The notes: generated by a model from the letters alone, not told the origin. Positions 7,181 to 16,952 are shown, counted from the stretch's first letter. The stretch: 36,078 bases of DNA from Candidatus Ghiorseimicrobium undicola (GCA_002796125.1 PCWA01000111.1:1-36078); one strand, 5' to 3'. Program-made: numbers and translations.

Positions 7181-7187
7181 TTCTAAC
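7181..7187 (-). other. attI-proximal core site of the integron
   Basis: TTCTAAC on the + strand (GTTAGAA on the -) marks the junction of the attI platform with cassette 1. It is exactly complementary to the 3' core of the same cassette (TTCTAAC within attC1). The attI region proper should lie on the intI side, about 7188-7260. I cannot define its integrase-binding repeats by eye. Confidence 0.75.
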
Positions 7188-7239
7188 AATTAATATGCGA
7201 ACTTCTGGTTTTATGGTTATCTTGCCCTGCTACGGTTTG

Positions 7240-7268
7240 AATATAGCATAATTTTTACGCCTTAACAA
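7240..7268 (-). promoter_or_regulatory. Candidate cassette promoter Pc
   Basis: On the - strand, TTGTTA (7263-7268) and TATATT (7240-7245) are separated by exactly 17 bases, a good sigma70-type promoter pointing into the cassette array. Transcription would start near 7233, about 65 bases before the first cassette start codon. Its place between intI and the first cassette is where Pc is expected. Confidence 0.65.
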
Positions 7269-7278
7269 TAAAAATCCC

Positions 7279-7306
7279 TTGTTTATTTTCGTGATTGCTC
7301 TATAAT
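7279..7306 (+). promoter_or_regulatory. Candidate intI promoter
   Basis: TTGTTT (7279-7284), 16 bases, then a perfect TATAAT (7301-7306), giving a start near 7313 and a 37-base leader to intI. It is divergent from the cassette promoter and about 10 bases away from it, so the two could interfere. A small CGAAGTTCG palindrome follows at about 7318-7326. No canonical LexA box is seen. Confidence 0.6.
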
Positions 7307-7349
7307 AACGAAAAATACGAAGTTCGTTTAAGAAGGGAATTTTGGAAAA

Positions 7350-8663
7350 ATGGAGAAAATTAAGATGTTTGGCGGTGTCTTGCCGGAATTTCAGGAATTT
7401 TTGCTTTCGCGTAAGCTCGCGCCTGAGAAGAGCGTTTCATATTACGCGCGCTGGGTAAGTAAATTCCTTGATTTTAGCAATAATAACAGCAATGAAAAAC
7501 AGGATTTAGCCGCGAAAAAATTCATAACTTATTTAAAGCAATCTGTTTTTGCCGATTGGCAGGTAAAGCAGGCAGAACAGGCATTGGAGCTGTATACCAA
7601 ACAATTTTTGCCGAAGAATGCCGGCGTTGGCGGGAGTAGTTTTTTATCTGCCGAAGGAAGCCGCCTTGAAATCGCCGATATTATAAACAAAGCGAAAGAA
7701 GCGATGCGGCTTAAACATTATTCTTACGCGACAGAGCGTTCTTATATTGGCTGGGTGAAGCGTTTTTACGCTTATCTTAAAGAGGCGGCGAAAAATGGCG
7801 CGGGAGGGAATAGGCTATGCTCAGAAGAGGTGAGAAATTTCTTAAGTTATTTGGCCGTAGAAAAACGGGTTTCATCTTCAACGCAAAATCAGGCTTTTAA
7901 CGCGCTTTTATTTTTATTCCGCGAAGTGCTTAAAATTGAACTTAAAGATTTGGATAATACGGTCAGGGCAAAACGCGGCCAAAAGGTGCCTACGGTATTG
8001 ACGGTTGAAGAGGTAAAATCTTTATTCGGGCAGGCGCAGGGCAAGGCGCGAATCATTATACAATTACTTTACGGCTCAGGGCTCAGGCTTATGGAGTTGG
8101 CGCGCTTGAGGGCGCAGGATATAGATTTTAACTCTAGTACCATATTTGTGCGCGGCGCTAAACAGGATAAAGACAGGACTACTATTCTCCCTGATAAAAT
8201 TAAAGGCGATTTACGCCTGCATCTTGATAAAGTCAAAGAATTGCATATAAAGGACCTTGAGGCAGGGTATGGAGAGGTGTATTTACCGGGCGCGCTTTCC
8301 CGTAAATATCCCAATGCCGCCAAAGAGTGGCGCTGGCAGTATGTTTTTCCTTCGGCGAACCTTTCGGTTGACCCCAGAGGCGGCAAAGTGCGGCGGCACC
8401 ACATAAGCGGCAAAACTATTCAGCAGGCGGTTAAGAAAGCGGCGGACGGGGCGGGAATAGTTAAGCGCGTTTCGGTGCATACCTTGCGGCATAGTTTTGC
8501 CACGCATCTTTTAATGAATGGGGTTAATATCAGGGAAGTGCAGGAGCTTTTGGGGCATAAGAGCGTTGAAACGACGATGATTTATACGCATGTCTTACGG
8601 GATATGAGTAACGCGCCCAAAAGCCCGCTGGACAGCCTTTATTCAAATAAATCCATAGTTTAA
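7350..8663 (+). CDS. intI: Integron integrase IntI with N-terminal extension
   Basis: A tyrosine recombinase that catalyses attI x attC and attC x attC recombination on folded single-stranded attC. The catalytic set is complete: R246 (YGSGLR), K271 or K274, H377 and R380 (VHTLRHSFATHL), H403 (LLGHKS) and nucleophile Y412 (IYTH). The integron-specific insert between boxes II and III is present at about residues 305-350 (GEVYLPGALSRKYPNA, YVFPS, DPRGGKVRRHH); XerC/D lack it. The usual IntI N-terminus (KAKEAMRLKHYSYATERSYIGW) begins only at residue 114. The first 110 residues are extra and contain a second core-binding-like segment (LPEFQEFLLSRKLAPEKSVSYY). At 437 residues it is about 100 longer than IntI1. 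AAGAAGGGA (7330-7338) is the ribosome site. No frameshift is visible, so it is probably active. Confidence 0.95.
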   Translation: MEKIKMFGGVLPEFQEFLLSRKLAPEKSVSYYARWVSKFLDFSNNNSNEKQDLAAKKFITYLKQSVFADWQVKQAEQALELYTKQFLPKNAGVGGSSFLSAEGSRLEIADIINKAKEAMRLKHYSYATERSYIGWVKRFYAYLKEAAKNGAGGNRLCSEEVRNFLSYLAVEKRVSSSTQNQAFNALLFLFREVLKIELKDLDNTVRAKRGQKVPTVLTVEEVKSLFGQAQGKARIIIQLLYGSGLRLMELARLRAQDIDFNSSTIFVRGAKQDKDRTTILPDKIKGDLRLHLDKVKELHIKDLEAGYGEVYLPGALSRKYPNAAKEWRWQYVFPSANLSVDPRGGKVRRHHISGKTIQQAVKKAADGAGIVKRVSVHTLRHSFATHLLMNGVNIREVQELLGHKSVETTMIYTHVLRDMSNAPKSPLDSLYSNKSIV

Positions 8664-8664
8664 T

Positions 8665-8693
8665 TTGGCGGAATGGTTGTTTTTTGATATACT
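8665..8693 (+). promoter_or_regulatory. Promoter with predicted leaderless start (DUF72 gene)
   Basis: TTGGCG (8665-8670), a 17-base spacer and TATACT (8688-8693) form a near-consensus sigma70 promoter. The expected start, about seven bases downstream, coincides with ATG 8700. There is no Shine-Dalgarno sequence in the gap, so the mRNA is predicted to be leaderless. It probably also drives the tRNA-Pro that abuts the gene. Confidence 0.55.
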
Positions 8694-8699
8694 ATGTAA

Positions 8700-9428
8700 A
8701 TGCGCAGGCCAATATATATCGGCACCAGCGGATGGAATTATCCTCACTGGAGAGGAGTTTTTTATCCTGAAGGGCTCGCGCAGAAAAATTGGCTGGCATA
8801 TTATGTTAACTTCTTTAACGGCGTTGAGTTAAATGTTACTTTCTATAGGCTGCCGCAGAAAGAGATCTTTGAAAATTGGCGTAAAAATACTCCTAAAAAT
8901 TTCCGGTTTGCGGCCAAGGGCTCGCGGTTTATCACGCATATCAAGAGATTAAAAGATGTCAAAGCGCCGCTGAATCTGTTCTTTAAAAATGCCTCTGGGC
9001 TTGGCGAAAAAATGGCGGCGGTTTTATGGCAATTGCCGCCCGCGTTTAAGCAGGATTTAAAACGGCTAGAGCCGTTCTTAAAACTCATCAAAAAAACAAA
9101 AATCCGCCAGGCGTTTGAATTCAGGAACCAAACCTGGTTTAATGAAGAAACTTACGCGTTACTTAAGGAATATAACGCCTGCTTATGTATTGCTCATTCA
9201 GGCGGGCGGTTTCCTTGCATAAAAGAGACAACATCCGATTTTTTATATTTGAGATTTCACGGCGTGGGCGCGCTTTACAGCTCTAATTATTCTGATAAAG
9301 AATTGAAGGGTTGGGCAGAATTTGCCAAAAAGCATAGAGATAAGAATTTATTCGCGTTTTTCAATAACGACGCGCGCGGATTTGCCGTAAAAAATGCGTT
9401 AAGATTTAGAGAGTTGTTTAAGAGATAG
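8700..9428 (+). CDS. DUF72 (YecE-like) TIM-barrel protein
   Basis: A member of the DUF72 family, 242 residues, the usual size. It begins with the family's signature IGTSGWNYPHWRGVFYP and continues with FNGVELNVTFYRLP, FRFAAKGSRFITH and the C-terminal YLRFHGVGALY and LFAFFNND segments. The fold is a TIM barrel with a pocket suggested to bind a phosphate or nucleic acid end. The biochemical activity is not established for the family. The gene follows the integron immediately and has its own promoter at 8665-8693. Its TAG stop (9426-9428) directly abuts the first base of tRNA-Pro. Confidence 0.9.
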   Translation: MRRPIYIGTSGWNYPHWRGVFYPEGLAQKNWLAYYVNFFNGVELNVTFYRLPQKEIFENWRKNTPKNFRFAAKGSRFITHIKRLKDVKAPLNLFFKNASGLGEKMAAVLWQLPPAFKQDLKRLEPFLKLIKKTKIRQAFEFRNQTWFNEETYALLKEYNACLCIAHSGGRFPCIKETTSDFLYLRFHGVGALYSSNYSDKELKGWAEFAKKHRDKNLFAFFNNDARGFAVKNALRFRELFKR

Positions 9429-9506
9429 CGGGGCGTGGCTCAGTTTGGCTAGAGCGCAACGTTCGGGACGTTGAAGTCGACGGTTCGAGTCCGTCCGCCC
9501 CGACCA
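9429..9506 (+). tRNA. tRNA-Pro (anticodon CGG)
   Basis: A complete cloverleaf. The acceptor stem is CGGGGCG/CGCCCCG, the D-arm includes GCTCAGTTTGGCTAGAGC and the anticodon stem is CAACG/CGTTG with loop TTCGGGA (anticodon CGG). The T-arm is GACGG TTCGAGT CCGTC, followed by discriminator A and an encoded CCA. There is no base between the upstream stop codon and the tRNA 5' end, so release depends on RNase P processing of a joint transcript. Confidence 0.96.
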
Positions 9507-9522
9507 TTTCTAAAACAGTAAT

Positions 9523-9546
9523 TAGTGAATAGTCAATAGTGAATAG
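9523..9546 (+). repeat. Heptad stutter repeat after tRNA-Pro
   Basis: Three tandem 7-mers, TAGTGAA, TAGTCAA and TAGTGAA, are followed by TAG. They fill the space between the tRNA and the next gene. The same period with other sequences recurs at several junctions in this window. Confidence 0.8.
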
Positions 9547-9567
9547 ATGTTAAAAAGGGGGTATGAT

Positions 9568-10149
9568 ATGCAATATAGACATCCGGCATTTACCCGTCGC
9601 CAATATTTAATCCGCAGAAAAGTCTTTAAATTATTCGGCGGAGCTTTTCATGTATATGACGAAAGCGGCAACCTGGTATTGTTTTCTAAACAGAAGGCGT
9701 TTAAGATAAGGGAAGATTTCCGCATATACTCCGATGAAAGCCAGGCCCAGGAACTCTTATCAATCAAGACCCCCAATATCATTGATTTTTCCGCTACTTA
9801 TTATGTGCGCGACGCCTCCGCAGGCGAAGAAGTAGGCGCTATAAAAAGAAAGGGCTTGAAATCTCTTTTTAAAGATGAATGGATTATCTTATCAAGCCAA
9901 AATCAGGAAATTGGGATGATAACCGAGGCAAGCCTGTTCTCGGCTTTCCTGAGCAGGTTTATTAATTTAATACCCCAAACATATATTATTTTAGCGGGCT
10001 CGAGAGAGATAGGCCGGATTAAGCAGCATTTTAACCCTTTTATATTAAAATATACCCTGACGCTGATCGAACCCGAACCTTCAATAGACGCGAGGATTTT
10101 AATTGCCGCCGGTATTCTTCTGGCAGGGGTAGAGCGGAGGCAGCGGTAA
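9568..10149 (+). CDS. LURP-one-related (tubby-like) family protein
   Basis: A 193-residue protein that resembles the LURP-one-related / scramblase-like family, a tubby-like beta barrel. It has repeating pairs such as KVFKLFGGAFHVYDESGNLVLFSKQKAFK and ATYYVRDASAGEEVGAIKRKGLKSLF, ending in a hydrophobic C-terminal helix (ARILIAAGILLAGV). In bacteria such proteins have no firmly known role. An earlier in-frame ATG exists at 9547, but it sits at the end of the heptad repeat. A Shine-Dalgarno AAAGGGGG (9554-9561) lies six bases before ATG 9568, so I chose that start. The acylphosphatase gene follows three bases after its stop. Confidence 0.7.
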   Translation: MQYRHPAFTRRQYLIRRKVFKLFGGAFHVYDESGNLVLFSKQKAFKIREDFRIYSDESQAQELLSIKTPNIIDFSATYYVRDASAGEEVGAIKRKGLKSLFKDEWIILSSQNQEIGMITEASLFSAFLSRFINLIPQTYIILAGSREIGRIKQHFNPFILKYTLTLIEPEPSIDARILIAAGILLAGVERRQR

Positions 10150-10152
10150 CGA

Positions 10153-10422
10153 ATGAAGCGCCTCCATGTATATTATTCCGGCAGTGTGCAAGGAGTGGGT
10201 TTTCGTTTTACCGTAGAAAGAATCGCTTTGGATTTAGGTATTGCCGGGTGGGTAAAAAACCTGCGGGATGGAAGAGTGGAAGTAGTCGGCGAGGCGGATG
10301 AGAAGGTATTGCGGGAATTATTAGGTGGGATTAGTGATTATTTCAAAAAATATATTACCGATACAGATATAGCTTTTTCTTCGGCCACCGGAGAATTCAA
10401 GGATTTCGCGATTAAGTTTTAA
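10153..10422 (+). CDS. Acylphosphatase
   Basis: An 89-residue acylphosphatase, which hydrolyses acyl phosphates such as carbamoyl phosphate and 1,3-bisphosphoglycerate. The signature [13 protein letters not shown] (about residues 9-21) carries the catalytic arginine R18 in the phosphate loop. The second signature, [13 protein letters not shown], carries the catalytic asparagine N36. Length and both motifs match the family exactly. The gene is three bases downstream of the LURP-one-like gene and close to the phosphoesterase gene, probably in one transcript. ATG 10153 gives the standard N-terminus. Confidence 0.95.
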   Translation: MKRLHVYYSGSVQGVGFRFTVERIALDLGIAGWVKNLRDGRVEVVGEADEKVLRELLGGISDYFKKYITDTDIAFSSATGEFKDFAIKF

Positions 10423-10481
10423 ACTAATTGCAGAGATTTTTTAAAAAAGATTACACAGATATTTATCTTTTTACTAAATTG

Positions 10482-13263
<2,782 letters not shown>

Positions 13264-13264
<1 letters not shown>

Positions 13265-13788
13265 TGATTAATTCTGGGCAGGGCCTAAGGATTAGAGTTT
13301 ATAGCGTTTTTTTTCTTACTGCTTGCTGCTTGCTACTTGCTACTTTTTTATGCGGCTGCGAAACATTACGCAGAAAATTTATCCGTAATCCGAAGCATGA
13401 GAAAAAGGCCGAGGAGGCGGTTTTTGTCCCGCAGGAATACGGCCCAGAATTTGAGAAAGAAACGCTTTATAAAAAATATCTTGTTTATTGGCGCAGTTGG
13501 CAGGATGAATTAATCACAGCTATCGAAGCCAATCTAAGCTATAAGAAGCAGATAGATTGCGCGGAGCAGGCGGTGGCTAACCTGGAAAAGCTGCGTACTT
13601 TTCTTAAAGAAGAAAAACAAAACACCTTGGACATATATTTATCAGAACTTAAAAAATTGCGCGATGAGATAAAATCCGGAGTCCCCGCCGGCGCGGGGAT
13701 TGAAATTCTTAAAAACAGGCTAAGAATAAACCGTAGAAATATACTGCATAATTTTATGTATTCAAAAGTAAAGGATGACTTAAAATAG
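13264..13788 (+). CDS. Predicted lipoprotein with coiled-coil region
   Basis: I do not recognise this 174-residue protein as a named family. Residues 1-31 look like a type II signal peptide: a basic start, a hydrophobic run FFLTACCLLLATF and a lipobox-like LCGC, with lipidation expected on the second cysteine. The rest is charged and helical (repeated E, K, L), with a probable coiled coil in residues 75-160. Part of the hydrophobic run is encoded by a heptad tandem repeat at 13321-13341, so the signal sequence may have grown by repeat expansion. It overlaps the ligA stop by one base and the next gene's stop/start by one base, so the three genes are translationally coupled. Confidence 0.6.
13321..13344 (+). 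repeat. Heptad stutter repeat inside a signal-peptide coding region
   Basis: GCTTGCT, GCTTGCT, ACTTGCT, then ACTT: a 7-bp tandem of just over three copies. It encodes part of the hydrophobic core of the lipoprotein signal peptide. Confidence 0.8.
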
Positions 13789-14420
13789 TGGTTATGTTAA
13801 ATAATAATTTAATGATTAAGACGCTTATAGTAGGCAATATGTTTACTAATTGTTATATCGTTTATGATAAGATGAAAGGAAAAGCTTTTATCATTGACCC
13901 CGGAGCGGAAGCAGACAATATTAAAAAATATTTAGACAGTAATAAGCTTAATGTTGAATTTATAATTCACACTCACGGCCACATTGACCATATCATAGCG
14001 GACGCGCAATTTGAAATTCCTATCTATATTCATAAATTAGACAGAGAGTACTTGTTAAATTCGGAATTTAACCTTTCAAGTTTTTTAGATAGCCCGTTTA
14101 AATTGGCAAATAAGGATATAAGGGCCTTAAATGACGGAGATAAAGTTGAATTTATAGATTCAACTTTAAAAATTATCCATACTCCCGGGCATACTCCGGG
14201 AGGGATCTGCATTCTTTTAAATAAAGCTTTATTCAGCGGAGATACTCTTTTTGCCGAAGGCATAGGCAGGACAGATTTTCCCGGCGCCTCCCACGAGTTA
14301 TTGGTTGATTCTATCAAGGAAAAATTATTAAAATTACCCGATGACGTAGTTGTTTATCCCGGGCATGGAGAACCAACAACTATAGGGCGCGAGAAAAAAA
14401 CAAATCCATTTTTAATGTGA
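13788..14420 (+). CDS. Metallo-beta-lactamase-fold hydrolase (glyoxalase II-like)
   Basis: A 210-residue MBL-fold hydrolase of the glyoxalase II / YcbL type, cytoplasmic, with a two-metal site. Metal ligands are seen in THGHIDH (H63, H65, D67, H68), in HTPGH/HTPGG near residue 127, in SGDTLFAEGIGRTDF (the bridging Asp) and in PGHGEPTTIG. GIGRTD-P is typical of the YcbL subgroup, whose substrates are thioesters. I call it from GTG 13788, which overlaps the previous stop; ATG 13794, two codons later, is equally possible. The Shine-Dalgarno AAAGGA at 13770-13775 could serve either. About 120 bases follow without an ORF I trust. Confidence 0.85.
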   Translation: MVMLNNNLMIKTLIVGNMFTNCYIVYDKMKGKAFIIDPGAEADNIKKYLDSNKLNVEFIIHTHGHIDHIIADAQFEIPIYIHKLDREYLLNSEFNLSSFLDSPFKLANKDIRALNDGDKVEFIDSTLKIIHTPGHTPGGICILLNKALFSGDTLFAEGIGRTDFPGASHELLVDSIKEKLLKLPDDVVVYPGHGEPTTIGREKKTNPFLM

Positions 14421-14542
14421 GATGATGCCGGCGCTATAGTTATTGGCTTTCGCTTTAATAATGGCATTAAGGTAGTTAATATTTCGCTTTGTTTTCTCGG
14501 GATTTTTACCATTAGTTGTACAAAGCTCAATAAGCGGATAAT

Positions 14543-15430
14543 ATGCGGGAACTTATAGATGTATTTCTGAACTATTTATCGGTAGAGCGCGGATTGAGCA
14601 ATAATACGATTATTTCTTACGGCAGTGATTTGGTTAAATTTTCTTCTTATCTGGAAAAAAATAACATAAATTCTTTTGCGAAAGCCGGCAGAGAAAATAT
14701 TTCTGAATTTATGTTCGCGCAGAAAGAAAAAGGGCTTTCTCCCGCATCAATAGCGAGAAACCTCGTCGCTATAAAGACATTTTATCGTTTTTTAGTAAGA
14801 GAAAGAATCTTAAAAAATGACCCTACGGCCGTATTAGAAACTCCTAAATTATGGAAAAGGCTTCCAGAGGTAATGACTTTGGCGGAAGTAGAAGCTTTGA
14901 TTAATTCTCCTAATTTACGAAGCAGCCAAGGCGTGCGCGATAAAGCTATTCTTGAAATGCTCTATGCCAGCGGTATGCGCATTTCGGAATTAGCTAATTT
15001 AAAAATCCAGGATATAAATTTGGATGTAGGTTTTATTAAGTGTTTAGGAAAGGGTAAAAAAGAGCGTATTGTTCCGGTGGGGCGCAAGGCCAAAGAGGCG
15101 CTTTCGCGTTACTTAAATATTACCCGGCCCAAGCTGAGCAAGGGGCAGGCACAAAGCGAGGTCTTTCTAAGCAGAATAGGCAAGAAGCTCTCCCGTCAAT
15201 CGCTATGGAAAATTATAAAAAACTACGCCCGTATTGCTAAGATAAAAAAACAGATTAAGCCGCATACATTCCGCCATTCATTCGCGACACACCTGTTAGA
15301 AGGGGGAGCTGATTTAAGAAGCGTGCAGGAAATGCTTGGGCATAGCGATATTTCAACAACGCAAATTTATACCCACATACATAAGGACAGGCTTAAGAAT
15401 ATACACAAAAAATTTCATCCTCGGGGATAA
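14543..15430 (+). CDS. xerD: Tyrosine recombinase XerD-like (XerC/XerD)
   Basis: A 295-residue site-specific recombinase of the Xer type, the usual length, that resolves chromosome dimers at dif with FtsK. The N-terminal SAM-like core-binding domain (FLNYLSVERGLSNNTIISYGSDL) is followed by the catalytic domain. This has R146 (YASGMRISEL), K172/K173, H241 and R244 (HTFRHSFATHLL), H267 (LGHSDIST) and Y276 (IYTHIHKDRL). The C-terminal end HKKFHPRG matches XerD better than XerC, but the two are hard to separate. Only one Xer gene is in the window, so a single-recombinase system is possible. It is distinct from IntI at 7350, lacking the integron insert and the extra N-terminus. Confidence 0.9.
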   Translation: MRELIDVFLNYLSVERGLSNNTIISYGSDLVKFSSYLEKNNINSFAKAGRENISEFMFAQKEKGLSPASIARNLVAIKTFYRFLVRERILKNDPTAVLETPKLWKRLPEVMTLAEVEALINSPNLRSSQGVRDKAILEMLYASGMRISELANLKIQDINLDVGFIKCLGKGKKERIVPVGRKAKEALSRYLNITRPKLSKGQAQSEVFLSRIGKKLSRQSLWKIIKNYARIAKIKKQIKPHTFRHSFATHLLEGGADLRSVQEMLGHSDISTTQIYTHIHKDRLKNIHKKFHPRG

Positions 15431-15440
15431 AATAGCCGTG

Positions 15441-15461
15441 AGTTATGGGTTATGAGCCATA
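15441..15461 (+). repeat. Heptad stutter repeat between xerD and cca
   Basis: AGTTATG, GGTTATG and AGCCATA in a row, of which the first two are near-identical. TTATGG and CCATAA within it also form a short hairpin. It is a weaker member of the heptad class. Confidence 0.55.
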
Positions 15462-15567
15462 AGTAAATAAAACATAAAAGATAGAAATGAACCCAGCCTT
15501 TCCTAAAGAATTCGTGTTAGAATAGAAAGGAAGAGTTGAGGGTTTAAAATTAAGAAGGAAGAGCTGA

Positions 15568-16878
15568 GTGAATTTAAAAAATAAGATAAAAAAACTACCT
15601 AAAGATATATTATCTATAATTGAAAAATCCGGAGCCTTAGCTGACGAAATGAGCGTATCTGTTTATGTGGTAGGTGGTTTTGTGAGAGATGTTTTATTGG
15701 GCAGGCCGAATCTGGATGTGGATATTGTGGTTGAAGGCGACGGGATATTATTTGCCGAGAACTTAAAGAATATCCTCGGGGGGAATTTAGTAAAACATAT
15801 AAGGTTCAGGACCGCCGTTTTAAGCTTAGAGAATAATTTAAAAGTAGACATAGCAAGCTCAAGAAGCGAGAATTATGTTTCTTTCGGAGCTTTGCCTGTT
15901 GTCGACAAGGGAACGATACGCGATGATCTTTTTAGGCGCGATTTCAGCATTAATGCTATGGCCGCCTTTATTAATAGGCATAATTTCGGATATTTCTTGG
16001 ATTATTTTAAAGGCAGGCAGGATTTAAAAAATAAAAATATACGCGTATTACATGATTTGAGTTTTCTTGAAGATGCCACGCGGATGCTTCGCGCTTTGCG
16101 TTTTGAACAAAGGTATGGTTTTCGCATGGAAAAGCATACACGGCAGCTTTTTGCTGAGGCGGCAAGGCGTAAAATGCTTGATAAGATAAGCAAACATCGG
16201 GTACGCGACGAACTTATTTTGGGCTTAAAAGAAGAAAGCCCGGTAAAACTGCTCGGCCGCATAGATAAACTTTACGGGTTTTCTTTTATATGCCGCGGTA
16301 TTAAATTAACTTCTTCCAAAAAAAAATTTCTTAAAACAATAGAAAATACCGCGAGCTCGTTTTGCAGGGATTATCCGAAAAAGAGGGCGCTTGATGCCTG
16401 GCTTATTATATTTATTGCCCTTTTAGAAGGCCTGGATTTTAAAAAAATAAGAAAGATATGCCATGATTTCGCTTTCTCCAAAGGTGATAGCCGGCGCATA
16501 TTGTCTTTTCATGAGATAAATAAGAGAATTATAAAATTTTTATCGCGGAAGAGGCTTAAATCTTCTTTGGTGTATCAGAAATTTGAGCCATTAAGTTTTG
16601 AGGTTATAGCTTTGATAGCGGCTAAGGTAAGATCGAAAATTGCGCGAAAAAGAATAAATGAATACCTTCTTTTGCACAATGGTATCGCGCTTGCGATCAA
16701 CGGCAGCCATCTTAAAGAGCTGGGATTTGTCCCCGGACCACACTTTAAGAAGATGCTGACAAAAGTGCTCCATGCTAAAATAGATAAAGTTGTCAAAGAT
16801 CAGGAAGGAGAAATAAATTTTATAAAAAAACATGGTTTTGCTTCGCAGGAACCAAAGCTGCGTGGTAAATTCCGGTAG
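15568..16878 (+). CDS. CCA-adding/poly(A) nucleotidyltransferase family protein
   Basis: A class II nucleotidyltransferase-fold protein of 436 residues. It could add CCA, or only CC or A, to tRNA 3' ends, or make poly(A). The head domain has GGFVRDVLL (36-44) and the metal-binding pair D50-V-D52 in NLDVDIVVEGDG. The neck has RRDFSINAMA and EDATRMLRALRFEQRYGF, both standard. It starts at GTG 15568, preceded by AAGGAAGAG. A near copy of that site lies 28 bases upstream (15527-15540). Since tRNA-Pro here encodes its CCA, a repair role is as likely as de novo addition. The exact specificity cannot be told. Confidence 0.88.
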   Translation: MNLKNKIKKLPKDILSIIEKSGALADEMSVSVYVVGGFVRDVLLGRPNLDVDIVVEGDGILFAENLKNILGGNLVKHIRFRTAVLSLENNLKVDIASSRSENYVSFGALPVVDKGTIRDDLFRRDFSINAMAAFINRHNFGYFLDYFKGRQDLKNKNIRVLHDLSFLEDATRMLRALRFEQRYGFRMEKHTRQLFAEAARRKMLDKISKHRVRDELILGLKEESPVKLLGRIDKLYGFSFICRGIKLTSSKKKFLKTIENTASSFCRDYPKKRALDAWLIIFIALLEGLDFKKIRKICHDFAFSKGDSRRILSFHEINKRIIKFLSRKRLKSSLVYQKFEPLSFEVIALIAAKVRSKIARKRINEYLLLHNGIALAINGSHLKELGFVPGPHFKKMLTKVLHAKIDKVVKDQEGEINFIKKHGFASQEPKLRGKFR

Positions 16879-16952
16879 GAATTTATAGGCGTTTAGGCAA
16901 GGAGTAAAAATAATTTTTCCGTCGTAAGGCGGGCGGCGAGGAGACTTTTAAA

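Larger units (their letters stand above)
4905..8663. mobile_element. Chromosomal integron: intI plus five-cassette array
   Basis: An IntI-type recombinase gene (7350-8663, +) is divergent from three cassette genes on the - strand. These are separated by attC-like sites at 6467-6528, 6347-6391, 6172-6267, 5445-5524 and 4905-4983, with a core site next to intI at 7181-7187. In cassette orientation the units are about: cassette 1, 7186-6473 (secreted protein); 2, 6472-6353 (no ORF); 3, 6352-6178 (no ORF); 4, 6177-5451 (HEAT protein); 5, 5450-4911 (membrane protein). The core heptamer at each cassette's 5' end is complementary to the one at its 3' end (exact for 1-4, 6 of 7 for 5), as expected for units that circulate. 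No transposon or resistance gene is seen, so this is a sedentary-type integron. Confidence 0.88.

Noticed and set aside
14412-14550. Stop-free - strand frame of about 46 codons in the gap before xerD
   Set aside because: It has no start codon, no ribosome site and no similarity I recognise. A stop-free run of this length is common by chance.
14543-15430. Second recombinase gene as part of the integron
   Set aside because: It lacks the integron-specific insert and extra N-terminus, lies 6 kb away among housekeeping genes and has the standard Xer length. It is a chromosome-dimer resolution enzyme.
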